Source: Paraburkholderia sp. FT54
GTDB taxonomy: Bacteria > Pseudomonadota > Gammaproteobacteria > Burkholderiales > Burkholderiaceae
NCBI RefSeq assembly: GCF_031585635.1
Contig: NZ_CP134197.1
Coordinates: 248,001 to 312,000, forward strand
Reading direction: 5' to 3'
Length of the DNA stretch: 64,000 bases
Shown here piece by piece: positions 45,079 to 54,374 of the stretch. How positions within the stretch are numbered: the stretch's first letter is position 1; every line of letters starts with the position of its first letter. Both the position numbers and the translations under genes were made by a program. Under the pieces are notes generated by a model. It was not told the DNA's origin, did not search any database, and worked only from the letters and a program-made list of their open reading frames with translations.

Positions 45079-45294
45079 ATTAGGCATACTTACATACAGC
45101 GTGTTCGACCACGCGCCGTTCGATAACTTGACGGTACCCCCGGCCGGAGTATGCGGCTGCTTTATTTGTCGATGTCATCGTGTTGTCATTCCCGCCAGCT
45201 TAAATAAATAAGCTTTTGCGCATTGCAGTGGGCAGACCGTGACGGAAATGTGAAGTGAATCGCTCGCGTCACGGGTAAATTGTATTGCCAAATA
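45079..45294. other. Spacer before the phn locus
   Basis: No gene. AT-rich around 45195-45300; holds TTGTCATTCCCGCC at 45183. With the phnM leader (to 45526) the gene-free stretch is 448 bp. Confidence 0.35.
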
Positions 45295-45312
45295 CATCTA
45301 GACGTTTAGATG
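45295..45312. promoter_or_regulatory. PhnF-type operator 1
   Basis: CATCTAGACGTTTAGATG, an 18-bp near-perfect palindrome 215 bp before phnM. One of four similar sites in this locus. Confidence 0.7.
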
Positions 45313-45526
45313 ATGAAATGTGGTATGACGGTTCTCTGGATGAGCGGGAACCCCGGTGAGCGCCGCGCTAGCGTTGACTTCTTCCCCCTCGCATCGCGCG
45401 TGGATGCCGGTTTTCGCGCGACGCTGCGCTCGCAAAAGTCGCGACGCGCCGGCTCGACTTACAACCACGACCGCTTCGGCTTAAAGCAACACTACGCTGA
45501 GGCCTGTACACATACGGAGCACATTG

Positions 45527-46660
45527 ATGCTGATCAGGAACGCTCGCGTCGTCACGCGAGATGAAGAATTTACAGGCACCTTGCGTATCGAAGACGGTTT
45601 CATCCGCGATCTGGAACGTGGCGCCACGTCCGTACGCGAGGCCGTTGACTGGGAAGGCGACTATCTGTTGCCGGGTTTGATCGAGCTGCACACTGACAAT
45701 CTCGAGAAACATCTCGTGCCGCGTCCGGGCGTACGGTGGAATATCGATGCGGCGTTCGTGATTCACGATGCGCAGGTGGCCGCGGCCGGCATTACGACCG
45801 TCTTCGATTCGCTCCGAATCGGCGCGCGTTCCGACGTGGACATGCACAACCGCGATCTGCAGACGCAGTGCACGCAAGCCCTCGCACGTTTGTCCGAGAG
45901 CGAATTGCTGCGTGCCGAACATTTCCTGCATCTGCGCTGCGAAATCGCCGCCCCTGATGTGGTGGACGTATTCGATTCGCTCTACACGCATCCGCTGCTG
46001 CGCCTCGCTTCGGTGATGGATCATACGCCGGGCCAGCGGCAATGGCACGACCGCAACCAGTGGCGCCGCTGGCAGGAACGGCACGGCAAGCTGACTGACG
46101 AACACTTCGCCGCCGTGGTAGCCGAGCTTACGGATGGGCAGGAGCGCTACGCCGACCAGCACCGCCGCGAGATCGTTGCACGCTGCGTGGCGCTCGGCGT
46201 GCCGGTGGCGAGCCATGACGATACCGTAGTCGAGCATGTCGAACAGGCGGCGGCCGAGGGCATTGTACTGGCTGAATTCCCAACCACCCGCATCGCCGCA
46301 CAAGCCGCGCGCGAGCACGGTATTTCGACGATCATGGGCGCACCAAACATCGTGAGGGGCGGGTCGCACTCAGGCAACGTTTCGGCGCTCGAACTCGCGA
46401 AGGCCGGGTTGCTCGACATCCTCTCGTCCGACTATGTGCCATCAAGTCTATTGACCGCGGCGTTCGAACTCGTCGACAAGGCTGGCTGGACGCTACCGCG
46501 TGCAATCGCAACGGTATCTGCCGAACCGGCTCGCAGAGTGGGGCTGTCCGACCGCGGCGCCATCGCACCCGGTTTGCGGGCCGACTTTGTGCGCGTCAAG
46601 GTGCACGATGGGCTGCCCGTACCGCGCGCGACCTGGCGGGCAGGCGAGCGCGTCGTCTGA
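45527..46660 (+). CDS. phnM: Alpha-D-ribose 1-methylphosphonate 5-triphosphate diphosphatase
   Basis: 377 residues. In the C-P lyase pathway PhnM removes pyrophosphate from the ribose 5-triphosphate intermediate. Amidohydrolase features: LLPGLIELHTDNLEKH (metal His), VPVASHDDTVVEHV and FPTTRIAAQAAREHGISTIMGAPNIVRGGSHSGN, and the end LRADFVRVKVHDG. ATG 45527 follows GGAG. It stands first on the plus strand under operator 1. A ruined second phnM lies at 51602-52535. Only useful with a C-P lyase core, which this window lacks. Confidence 0.92.
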   Translation: MLIRNARVVTRDEEFTGTLRIEDGFIRDLERGATSVREAVDWEGDYLLPGLIELHTDNLEKHLVPRPGVRWNIDAAFVIHDAQVAAAGITTVFDSLRIGARSDVDMHNRDLQTQCTQALARLSESELLRAEHFLHLRCEIAAPDVVDVFDSLYTHPLLRLASVMDHTPGQRQWHDRNQWRRWQERHGKLTDEHFAAVVAELTDGQERYADQHRREIVARCVALGVPVASHDDTVVEHVEQAAAEGIVLAEFPTTRIAAQAAREHGISTIMGAPNIVRGGSHSGNVSALELAKAGLLDILSSDYVPSSLLTAAFELVDKAGWTLPRAIATVSAEPARRVGLSDRGAIAPGLRADFVRVKVHDGLPVPRATWRAGERVV

Positions 46661-46716
46661 CGCATGCCGAGCTGCGCTCAGGCACACGGTTAGGGTCGAG
46701 CCGGTAGAGATCAATT

Positions 46717-46726
46717 CGTCTAGACG
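46717..46726. promoter_or_regulatory. PhnF-type operator 2
   Basis: CGTCTAGACG, a perfect 10-bp palindrome within the same core as operator 1, about 150 bp before phnD. Outer bases GTAGAG and CTCTAC add a second, longer inverted repeat. Confidence 0.6.
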
Positions 46727-46875
46727 GCTCTACAAGTACACGGATGTGTCACACGCGATTTCTAGAATGCGCGAAATGGAAGGACCGTGCCGCCACTTTG
46801 AGCGGGAGGCCGGTACGGAAGCTGTAACTCGTCGTTGAATCTCTCGGTAGGCTTTTAAGACAACTAGAGGAAAAC

Positions 46876-47775
46876 ATGAAGGTATCCAAAGTTTTGGCAG
46901 CCGCGATGTATGGAGCGTGTCTCGTCGCCGGCGCGGCGCATGCAGCCGGTACCTGTCCGAACGACGGCGTAGTTCGCTTCGGCGTCGAGCCGTACGAATC
47001 GGCGCAACGCATGCTGCCTGTCTATACAGACCTCGCCAAGATGATCGGCGACAAGCTCGGATGTTCCGTGCAGCTCTACGTCGCAACCAGCTATAACGCC
47101 GAAATCGAAGCGATGCGCAACAACAAGCTCGAATTCGGAGAATTCGGCCCGCTCGGCTACGTGCTCGCCCACCAGGTCGCGCACGCTGAGGCCGTCGCCA
47201 CGTTCGCCGGCGAAAAAGGCAAGCCGGCCACCTATTATGCGTCGATCGTCACATGGCCCGGCTCCGGTATCAAGAAGCTGACCGACATCAACGGCCATTC
47301 GTTTGCATACGCCGATCCGGCTTCCACGTCCGGCCATCTGTTTCCCGCCTACGGTCTGAGCAAGAACGGCATCGACCCGGACAAGGGCGTGAAGGGGGTC
47401 TATGCGGGCAGCCATACGGCATCCTTCGAAGCGCTGCGCAACCACAAGGTCGACGCGGGTGAGTTGAACAGCGAAGAAATCGCCAGCGCCAAGCTGCATA
47501 GCGAATACGATCCTGCGGCCTACGTCACGCTGTGGCAATCGGATCCGATTCCGCTCGACCCGCTCGCCGTGCGCGGCGATTTGCCAGCGGATTTCAAGGC
47601 CCGTCTGGCAAGCGTCCTGAGTTCGCTCGACCTGCGCCAGTTGCCGGAGGCCGATCAGAAGTTTCTCGCGTCGAACCAGAACCCGGAGCTGAAGACGGTG
47701 CCGCAATCGGATGCCGCCTACAACCAGATTCGCGATCTGGTTTCCACGCTTCACATTGACCTGGCAAAACTGTGA
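46876..47775 (+). CDS. phnD: Phosphonate ABC transporter, periplasmic binding protein
   Basis: 299 residues with a signal peptide (MKVSKVLAAAMYGACLVAGAAHAA). The mature part has RFGVEPYESAQRMLPVYTDLAKMIG, GPLGYVLAHQ, and GHLFPAYGLSKNGIDPDK, typical of PhnD/PhnS-type receptors. It binds alkylphosphonates or related P-compounds and feeds PhnC-PhnE. Its stop overlaps the phnC GTG start by four bases. Confidence 0.93.
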   Translation: MKVSKVLAAAMYGACLVAGAAHAAGTCPNDGVVRFGVEPYESAQRMLPVYTDLAKMIGDKLGCSVQLYVATSYNAEIEAMRNNKLEFGEFGPLGYVLAHQVAHAEAVATFAGEKGKPATYYASIVTWPGSGIKKLTDINGHSFAYADPASTSGHLFPAYGLSKNGIDPDKGVKGVYAGSHTASFEALRNHKVDAGELNSEEIASAKLHSEYDPAAYVTLWQSDPIPLDPLAVRGDLPADFKARLASVLSSLDLRQLPEADQKFLASNQNPELKTVPQSDAAYNQIRDLVSTLHIDLAKL

Positions 47776-48632
47776 ATACCCAGTTCAGCGCATCTGGTGA
47801 CATCCCGCGAGACCGGGCGGCCGCGTTCGCGGCTGCCGGGTCCGGAACGAGCGCGACAGCGCCGCGCGCCATGCTTGCGCCCGGCGTGAAGTTAGCCGTG
47901 CGTGACCTGACGATGCGTTACGCGAACGGTCATGTTGCGCTGCGCGATTTCAACGTGTCGGTCGAGGCGGGCGAGATGGTGGTCGTGCTCGGCAGCAATG
48001 GCAGCGGCAAGTCGACCTTCATGAAGTGCGTGGTAGGACTGAACCGGCCGACCGCCGGCTCGGTGGAGGTTGCTGGACGCGATCTGGCCACGCTCTCGGG
48101 CGATACCCTCTCGCAGGCGCGTTTGCCGCTCGCCCTGATTTCGCAGAACGCCAATCTCGTCAAACGGCGCAGCGTGCTGGCGAACGTCTGCTGTGGCACG
48201 CTGGGCCGGCACCGGACTTTGGCGACCGTTCTGGGGTGCCTGCCACGCGAGGAAATCGAACCGGCACGAGCCTGTCTGGACGAAGTCGGTCTGCTGCATC
48301 TGGCTGGCCAGCGTGCAGGCACGCTCTCGGGCGGGCAGGCGCAGCGTGTGGCGGTCGCGCGTGCGTTGGCGCAACGTCCGCATGTGTTGCTCGCCGACGA
48401 ACCGGTCGCCAGTCTCGACCCTGAAGCAGCCGACGAGGTCATGCGGCTGTTGCGCCGCCTCGCCACCGAAGACGGACTCGCGGTGGTATGCGTACTGCAC
48501 CAGCCTGAACTGGCTGCGCGCTATGCCGACCGGCTGGTGGGTCTGCGCCGTGGTCAACTGGAATTCGACCGGACGGCTTCGGAAGTGTCCAGTCAGCAGA
48601 TCGCACGCCTCTATGTGGACGAACCGTCATGA
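47772..48632 (+). CDS. phnC: Phosphonate ABC transporter, ATP-binding protein
   Basis: 286 residues. Walker A GSNGSGKST, signature LSGGQAQRVAVARAL and Walker B VLLADEPVASLDPEA are all present, with the switch His in VLHQPELA. An extra N-terminal tail of about 40 residues before the ATPase core (VKLAVRDLTMRYANG) is unusual. GTG start in a 4-base overlap with phnD; its own stop overlaps phnE by four bases. Confidence 0.93.
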   Translation: MNTQFSASGDIPRDRAAAFAAAGSGTSATAPRAMLAPGVKLAVRDLTMRYANGHVALRDFNVSVEAGEMVVVLGSNGSGKSTFMKCVVGLNRPTAGSVEVAGRDLATLSGDTLSQARLPLALISQNANLVKRRSVLANVCCGTLGRHRTLATVLGCLPREEIEPARACLDEVGLLHLAGQRAGTLSGGQAQRVAVARALAQRPHVLLADEPVASLDPEAADEVMRLLRRLATEDGLAVVCVLHQPELAARYADRLVGLRRGQLEFDRTASEVSSQQIARLYVDEPS

Positions 48633-49429
48633 ACAATGCTCTTGAAATGCGCGCGCCCACCGGCTCCCCGGGGGCACGCACTGCTTGGACGGTGTGCGTC
48701 GTAGTGGTCATACTTGCGCTGTTCGTGCAGGCGTGGATCGTGGTTCAGGCGCGTCCGCAGGATCTGGTGACCGGCGCGCACGGCATGGCCGACATTATTT
48801 CGCGCGCCATGCCGCCGGCGTTCGACCAGTTCGTGCCGAATCTGTGGCCGGTGCTCGAGACGATCGATCTGGCGATTTTCGGCACCGTGTTCGGAGTGCT
48901 GCTTGCTTTCCCACTGTCGATCCTGGCGGCCGCGAATGTCACGCCGTCGAAGCCCCTCTACTACGCGTCGCGTGCGCTGATCGGCGTCACCCGCGCGGTC
49001 CCCGATCTGGTGTGGGCACTCCTGTTCGTTACCGCCGTTGGGCTCGGACCGTTTCCGGGCGCGCTTGCGCTAGCAGTCCATTCGGTCGGCATGCTTGGGC
49101 GGCTGTTTGCGGAAGTGATCGAAGACATGGACATGGGCCCTGTCGAAGCGCTGACACTGACCGGTGCCGGCCGCCTGCAGGTATTGAGCCATTCGGTGGT
49201 GCCGGGCGTGTTGCCGTCGCTACTTGGCATCGGACTGTTCCGCTTCGACGAAAACCTGCGCTCGTCGCTTGTGCTCGGCTTCGTCGGCGCGGGCGGGATC
49301 GGTTTCCAGTTGCTGACTGCAATGAACCTGTTCCAGTACCAGACCGTTTCGTTCCTGCTGATCGCTACCTTCGTACTGGTCGCATGCGCCGAACGCGTTT
49401 CCGCCTATCTGCGCCGCCTCGTTATGTGA
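48629..49429 (+). CDS. phnE: Phosphonate ABC transporter, permease
   Basis: 266 residues with about six membrane segments. The coupling-helix EAA motif is visible in VEALTLTGAGRLQVLSHSVVPGVLPSLLGIG. Forms the channel of the PhnCDE importer. One permease gene only; some relatives have two. Confidence 0.92.
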   Translation: MNNALEMRAPTGSPGARTAWTVCVVVVILALFVQAWIVVQARPQDLVTGAHGMADIISRAMPPAFDQFVPNLWPVLETIDLAIFGTVFGVLLAFPLSILAAANVTPSKPLYYASRALIGVTRAVPDLVWALLFVTAVGLGPFPGALALAVHSVGMLGRLFAEVIEDMDMGPVEALTLTGAGRLQVLSHSVVPGVLPSLLGIGLFRFDENLRSSLVLGFVGAGGIGFQLLTAMNLFQYQTVSFLLIATFVLVACAERVSAYLRRLVM

Positions 49430-49480
49430 GGGCGATGCAAGCGCTGCCGCTGTCACCTCAACATTGAATTTCGAACTCTT

Positions 49481-50137
49481 ATGCTAATTAATCATGGCGT
49501 CGCTGCCGATCCGTGGACGCTCGGCAGCGTCGTGTCGGAAGATCCGGAGATCCATCCGACGGCACTCGTTCGCGCCAGCGACTTTGGCCGCTATACGTAT
49601 CTTGGTCCACGCAGTCATGTTACCGCATCGGTCATCGGCGACTACGGCTATGCGATGGGCGACAATCAGATCGCCCATGCGCACATCGGTAAGTTCGCCA
49701 ACATCGCCACCGGCGTGCGCATCAACCCGCCCAACCACCCGTCGTGGCGGGCGACCCATCACCACTTTACTTATCGCTCACGCTCGTATGGGCTCTCCCT
49801 TGACGACGACGCCGGAATCTTCCAATGGCGCGAGAAGGACCGTGTCGAGATCGGCCACGATGTGTGGCTCGGCCATGACGCCATCGTCATGCCCGGCGTC
49901 ACCATCGGCTCGGGTGCCGCGGTCGGTTCGGGCGCAGTCGTGACCAAAGACGTGCCGCCGTTCGCTATCGTTGTCGGAGTGCCGGCGCGCGTGCTGCGCT
50001 TTCGCGTCGATGCGCGCACTTCGGAGCGGCTGCAGCAGATCGCTTGGTGGGACTGGAACCCGCAGCAAATCGACGCGGCCCTGGCCGATTTTCGCACGCT
50101 CACAGCGGTCGAGTTCGCCGAGAAGTACGGCGGTTAA
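49481..50137 (+). CDS. Hexapeptide-repeat acyltransferase of phosphonate loci
   Basis: 218 residues. Left-handed beta-helix repeats are clear (HPTALVRASDFGRYTYLGPRSHVTASVIGDYGYAMGDNQIAHAHIGKFANIATGVRINPPNHPSWRATHHHF... VEIGHDVWLGHDAIVMPGVTIGSGAAVGSGAVVTKDVPPFAIVVGVPA). The HHH motif is probably catalytic. This type is found in phn clusters and in the chloramphenicol-acetyltransferase-like XAT group; it may acylate an aminophosphonate. It follows phnE by 51 bp in the same direction. Confidence 0.82.
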   Translation: MLINHGVAADPWTLGSVVSEDPEIHPTALVRASDFGRYTYLGPRSHVTASVIGDYGYAMGDNQIAHAHIGKFANIATGVRINPPNHPSWRATHHHFTYRSRSYGLSLDDDAGIFQWREKDRVEIGHDVWLGHDAIVMPGVTIGSGAAVGSGAVVTKDVPPFAIVVGVPARVLRFRVDARTSERLQQIAWWDWNPQQIDAALADFRTLTAVEFAEKYGG

Positions 50138-50288
50138 TGCGACGGTAGCGTGTTGGTTCGCTACGCGCGGAAAGCGGCCAAAAATGGCCTGATCGGCGAT
50201 TTTCCCCGCGACAGGTGGAAATCTCACATTCATGTCCGATATGGCGTTGCGAACGCGAACACAGCACCTCTTCTTGCCCGTTGAAAGT

Positions 50289-50306
50289 CATCTAGACGTC
50301 CAGACA
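50289..50306. promoter_or_regulatory. PhnF-type operator 3
   Basis: CATCTAGACGTCCAGACA: the left half-site is identical to operator 1, the right half is degenerate. It lies 72 bp before the aldo/keto reductase start, where a promoter is expected. Confidence 0.6.
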
Positions 50307-50377
50307 TTAAAAAGAGCTGTCACATGAGCTTTCTGAAGCGGGCTGAGATCCTTCTGAATTAGTGGAGCAAGTTTCAT

Positions 50378-51403
50378 ATGGAATTTCGGCAACTAGGTCT
50401 CAGCGGCCTCAAGGTTTCGACACTAACGCTCGGTACGATGATGTTCGGCAGCCCGACCGATGAGGCGACTGCGGCACGCATCGTCGACAAGGCACATGAA
50501 CAGGGCGTCAACTCGATCGATACCGCCGACGCATACTCCGGCGGTGAGTCGGAGCGTGTCGTCGGGCGTTGCATCGCTGCCCAGCGCGATCGCTGGGTGC
50601 TGGCGACCAAATTCGCCAGCCCTCTGGTCGAGGGCGACGTCAATGCGCGCGGTGCGTCGCGCAAACATGTGATCCAAGCCGTCGAGGCGAGCCTGAAGCG
50701 TCTGAATACAGACTATATCGATCTGCTCTATGTTCACGCGGAAGATCATCACACGCCGGTCGAGGAAACGGTGCGTGCGTTGAATGATCTGATCCGAGCC
50801 GGCAAGATACGGTACTACGGCTTGTCAAATCATCGCGGCTGGAAGATCGCTGAATTCGCTCATACAGCACGAGCGCTCGGTCTGGATGCTCCAGTGACCA
50901 GCCAACCGCTGTATAACATCGCGAACCGGCAGGCCGAGGCTGAACAACTCACTGCCGCGCATCGCTACGGGCTTGGCGTTATTTCGTATAGCCCCCTCGC
51001 GCGCGGCGTGCTGACCGGGAAGTACGAACTGGGCGTGACGCCCGCGTCCGATACGCGGGCAGGGCGCGGTGACCGCCGTCTGCAGCAGGCCGAATGGCGG
51101 CCCGAGTCTCTGGAACTGGCACGGCGCATTCGCGAGCATGCGCAGGCGCGGGGTTTGAGCGCGGGGCAGTTCGCGCTCGCATGGGTGCTGAACAGCCGAT
51201 ATATCAGCTCGACCATCGCTGGGCCGCGTACCGAAGCGCAATGGGACGATTATCAACCGGCCTTGAGCTATCGTCTGGACGCGGAAGACGAAGCGTTCGT
51301 CGACTCGCTCGTCACGACCGGCCATCCATCGACGCCTGGGTTCAACGATCCCAAGCATCCTTTCTTTGGCCGGATCCCGCGTCATGGTTCGCACGAGGGA
51401 TAA
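50378..51403 (+). CDS. Aldo/keto reductase under PhnF-type control
   Basis: 341 residues. The family tetrad is in place: Asp in SIDTADAYSGG with the Tyr following, Lys in VLATKFASP, and His in DLLYVHAEDHH. The C-terminal NADPH site reads SSTIAGPRTEAQW. The operator before it places it in the phn regulon. It could reduce an aldehyde from phosphonate or methylphosphonate-ribose breakdown; substrate unknown. Confidence 0.87.
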   Translation: MEFRQLGLSGLKVSTLTLGTMMFGSPTDEATAARIVDKAHEQGVNSIDTADAYSGGESERVVGRCIAAQRDRWVLATKFASPLVEGDVNARGASRKHVIQAVEASLKRLNTDYIDLLYVHAEDHHTPVEETVRALNDLIRAGKIRYYGLSNHRGWKIAEFAHTARALGLDAPVTSQPLYNIANRQAEAEQLTAAHRYGLGVISYSPLARGVLTGKYELGVTPASDTRAGRGDRRLQQAEWRPESLELARRIREHAQARGLSAGQFALAWVLNSRYISSTIAGPRTEAQWDDYQPALSYRLDAEDEAFVDSLVTTGHPSTPGFNDPKHPFFGRIPRHGSHEG

Positions 51404-51601
51404 GCGGATTTAAACCAGTTCTTCTTCTCGTCGATCGTGACGACTACTTCATCGAGGCGCCGCTTGTTGCCTCGGGCGAACGCGGTCGACCGGATACGAA
51501 ATAGCAGGACGGGCGGGCGGTGCGGTTGGGCAGTTCGTTTCATGCCCGCCCTTGTCGCCGCATACCCGTTGCTTGTCTGCAACGTGACAGAGCCGCCGTG
51601 A

Positions 51602-52535
51602 CTAGCCAGCCCCCCGGCTTAGACGATTCGCGCCGCGCGCGATCACGCCGCGACCGTGCAGGCCGGCAGCGCGCGCCGGCTCGCCCGACACGGTAGCCAT
51701 CGCGCGCGGGAGCGTCCAGCCGGCCTTGTCGACCAGTTCGAACGCCGCGGTCAGCAGGCTGGACGGCACATAGTCGGACGACAGGATGTCGAGAAAATGT
51801 CCCTTGGCGAGTTCCAGCGCGGACACATTGCCCGAGTGCGAACCGCCTCGCACGATGTTGGGCGCATCCATGATCGTCGAGATGCGATGTTCGCGTGTCG
51901 GTGCACATCTGCATACCGCTGCTGTTCGTCGGCCAGTTCGGCGAGCGCCGTCGTGACGTGTTCGTCGCTCAGCTTGCCGTTGCGCTCATAGTAGCGGCGC
52001 CATTGTTCGCGATCGTGTCAATGCCGCTGGCCCGGCGTGTGATCCATCACCGAGGCGAGCTGCAGCAATGGATGGGCGCAGAACGAGTCGAACACTTCGA
52101 CGACATCCGCGGTCGCGATTTCGCAGCGCAGATGCAAAAAGTGTTCGGCACGCAGCAATTGACGCTCGGAGAAACGCGTCAGCGCTTCGGCGCATTGTGT
52201 CTGCAATTCGCGGCCACGCAGCCCCACATTCGAGCGCGAGCCGATTGCAAGCGAGTCGAACACGGTCGTGATGCCGGCCCCGGCAACCTGGGCGTCGTGA
52301 ATCACGAAGGCGGCATCCGTGTTCCACTGTACGCCGGGGCGAGTACCAGATGCTTCTCGAGGTTATCCGTGTGCAGTTCGATCAGGCCGGGCAGCAGATA
52401 GTCGCCATCCCAGTCTTCAGCTTCGGGCGCGGCAGTCGTGCCGCGTCCCACGTCGCGGATCTTGCCGTCTTCTACGCGCACCACGCCGGTGAATACTTCG
52501 TCTCGCGTCACGATGCGAGCGTTCCTGATCAACAT
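51602..52535 (-). pseudogene. phnM: Second phnM, frameshifted and internally deleted
   Basis: Starts MLIRNARIVTRDEVFTGVVRVED and reaches LIELHTDNLEKHLV, shifts frame near 52305 (MIHDAQVAGAGITTVFDS...MDHTPGQRH), continues in other frames with RRYYERNGKLSDEH, then jumps to MDAPNIVRGGSHSGNVSALE. About 50 codons carrying the VASHDD metal ligand are deleted and the C terminus is lost. It sits directly downstream of phnL, the usual place for phnM. Confidence 0.9.
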
Positions 52536-52571
52536 CTACATGCTCCGTAGTCAGTCTGCCGGTAAAGAACG

Positions 52572-53339
52572 TCAATGTAGCGCCGCTTTGTGACGCAGCG
52601 GCGGTTGGAGTTCGAGGCGGCGCGTGGCCACTTTCGTGCGGGTATCTTCATCGTGAAAGATGCCGACGATCGCGGCGCCGCGCTCGCGCGCTTCGACGAT
52701 CAGATCGGCGACCACCGCGCGATTTTCAGCATCGAGCGATGCCGTCGGCTCATCGAGCAGCAGCAACGGATGCCCGGCGATCAGCCCGCGCGCGATGTTC
52801 ACGCGCTGTTGCTCGCCGCCGGAAAACGTCGCGGGCGCGAGCGACCACAGCCGCTCGGGCACCTTGAGCCGCGCCAGCAGGGCAGCGGCGCGCTCGCGCG
52901 CTTCGTCCGCCGCGACGCCATACGAGACCAGCGGCTCGGCGACCAGCGTGAGCGCCGTGACGCGCGGAATCACGCGCAGGAACTGACTCACATAGCCGAC
53001 GACATTGCGCCGCAGGCGCAGCACGTCATGCGGCTCGGCGCCGGTAATGGCGACGTGCTGGGCTTCGTGAGCGTCGGAGCGGATCGCGATCGAACCGGCG
53101 CTCGCCAGATAGTTGCCGTACAGACAGCGCAACAACGTACTCTTGCCCGCGCCGGACGGCCCGACCAGCACGACGCATTCGCCCCGTTCGACGTCGAGCG
53201 AGAGGCCGGCGAGCGCTTCGATCTGCACACCGCCCTGGGCGTGCAACGTGAACGTCTTGCCGATGTTGACGGCGCGTAGCATCAGCGCTGCGTTTTCACT
53301 GAAAGCGCGATCGGACGCGCGTGATTCGATGGATGACAT
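52572..53339 (-). CDS. phnL: C-P lyase accessory ATPase PhnL
   Basis: 255 residues. Walker A GPSGAGKST, signature FSGGEQQRVNIARGL and Walker B LLLLDEPTASLDAE, with FHDEDTR replacing the usual switch His motif. PhnL is an ABC-type ATPase that binds the PhnGHIJ-K core. ATG 53339 is best placed behind GAGG; 53342 is possible. The start is seven bases after phnK's stop. Confidence 0.9.
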   Translation of the reverse strand: MSSIESRASDRAFSENAALMLRAVNIGKTFTLHAQGGVQIEALAGLSLDVERGECVVLVGPSGAGKSTLLRCLYGNYLASAGSIAIRSDAHEAQHVAITGAEPHDVLRLRRNVVGYVSQFLRVIPRVTALTLVAEPLVSYGVAADEARERAAALLARLKVPERLWSLAPATFSGGEQQRVNIARGLIAGHPLLLLDEPTASLDAENRAVVADLIVEARERGAAIVGIFHDEDTRTKVATRRLELQPPLRHKAALH

Positions 53340-53347
53340 CATGAACC

Positions 53348-54118
53348 TCAAACCGGCAGGACGGAAGAAACGAGCGTTTGCGTATATGGATGTTGCGGAT
53401 CGTCGAGTACCTGATCGGTCAAGCCTGATTCGACGACCTCACCGCCTTGCATCACCATCAGACGATGCGCGAGCAGTCGCGCCACGCCGATATCGTGCGT
53501 GACGACCAGCACCGACAGATGCAGCGTGCTCGTCAACGTGCGTAGCAGATCGAGCAGACGGGCCTGCACGGACACGTCGAGACCGGCGGTCGGCTCATCC
53601 ATGAACACGAGCCTGGGCCCGGTGACGAGATTGCGGGCGATCTGCAAACGTTGCTGCATGCCACCGGAAAACGCCGCCGGAAATTCGTCGATGCGCGCGA
53701 AGTCGAGTTCGACCCGCTCCATCCATTGCGTCGCGGTATGGCGAATCTGACCATAGTGGCGTGCGCCGACCGCCATAAACGGCTCGCCGATATTGGCCCC
53801 GGCGGAGACGCCGCTGCGCAGGCCGTCGCGCGGATTCTGCTGGACGAAACCCCATTCGGTGCGCATCAGCAGACGGCGGCGCGGTTCGGACAGCTCGCGC
53901 AGATCGAGTGTCTCGCCATGCGCAGCGTTGTAGTGCAGCGTGCCGCTATCGGCTTCGCTGCGCAGCGCCAGCGTGTTCAGCAGGGTGGTCTTGCCCGAAC
54001 CCGATTCGCCGACGATGCACAGCACTTCGCCCGGATACAGATCGAAGCTCACGTTCCTGCAGCCGTTACGGCCGCCATATTGCTTCGCGATGGAGCGGGC
54101 GCTCAGAAGCGGTGTCAT
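53348..54118 (-). CDS. phnK: C-P lyase accessory ATPase PhnK
   Basis: 256 residues. Walker A GESGSGKTT, signature FSGGMQQRLQIARNL and Walker B LVFMDEPTAGLDVSVQ, with switch His in VVTHDIG. In E. coli PhnK docks on the PhnJ dimer of the core. Here it overlaps the end of a phnJ stub by four bases (ATGA), so the original gene order phnJ-phnK-phnL is kept although the core is gone. Confidence 0.92.
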   Translation of the reverse strand: MTPLLSARSIAKQYGGRNGCRNVSFDLYPGEVLCIVGESGSGKTTLLNTLALRSEADSGTLHYNAAHGETLDLRELSEPRRRLLMRTEWGFVQQNPRDGLRSGVSAGANIGEPFMAVGARHYGQIRHTATQWMERVELDFARIDEFPAAFSGGMQQRLQIARNLVTGPRLVFMDEPTAGLDVSVQARLLDLLRTLTSTLHLSVLVVTHDIGVARLLAHRLMVMQGGEVVESGLTDQVLDDPQHPYTQTLVSSVLPV

Positions 54119-54369
54119 GCGGATTCTCCTTCACCTTTATCGTCTGCCTGCTGTTCGCGGTGGTTATGGCAGTAGTCGCTGTCCGAACACACGAACATGC
54201 GCTTACCCGAATCGTCGACGATCATTTCATCAAGGAAGCTCTCTTTGGAGCCGCACAGCGCGCACGCATGTTCCCAGCGTTGCACTTCGAACGGGTGATC
54301 GTCGAAGTCGAGACTGCGCACCGGCGTGTACGGCGGAATCGCGTGAACCAGCGAGTCGTAATTCGCCAT
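54115..54369 (-). pseudogene. phnJ: C-terminal stub of phnJ (C-P lyase catalytic subunit)
   Basis: 84 residues. Reads LVHAIPPYTPVRSLDFDDHPFEVQRWEHACALCGSKESFLDEM...MFVCSDSDYCH, matching the C terminus of the radical-SAM enzyme PhnJ. The N-terminal two thirds, with most of the catalytic core, are absent. The ATG (MANYDSL) has no clear ribosome site and lies only six bases from a PhnF-type operator, a deletion junction. phnG, phnH and phnI are also missing. It cannot cleave a C-P bond. Confidence 0.85.
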
Positions 54370-54374
54370 CTATT

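Noticed and set aside
50175..50190. Terminator after the acyltransferase gene (GGCCAAAAATGGCC)
   Set aside because: Only a 4-bp stem and no T tract.
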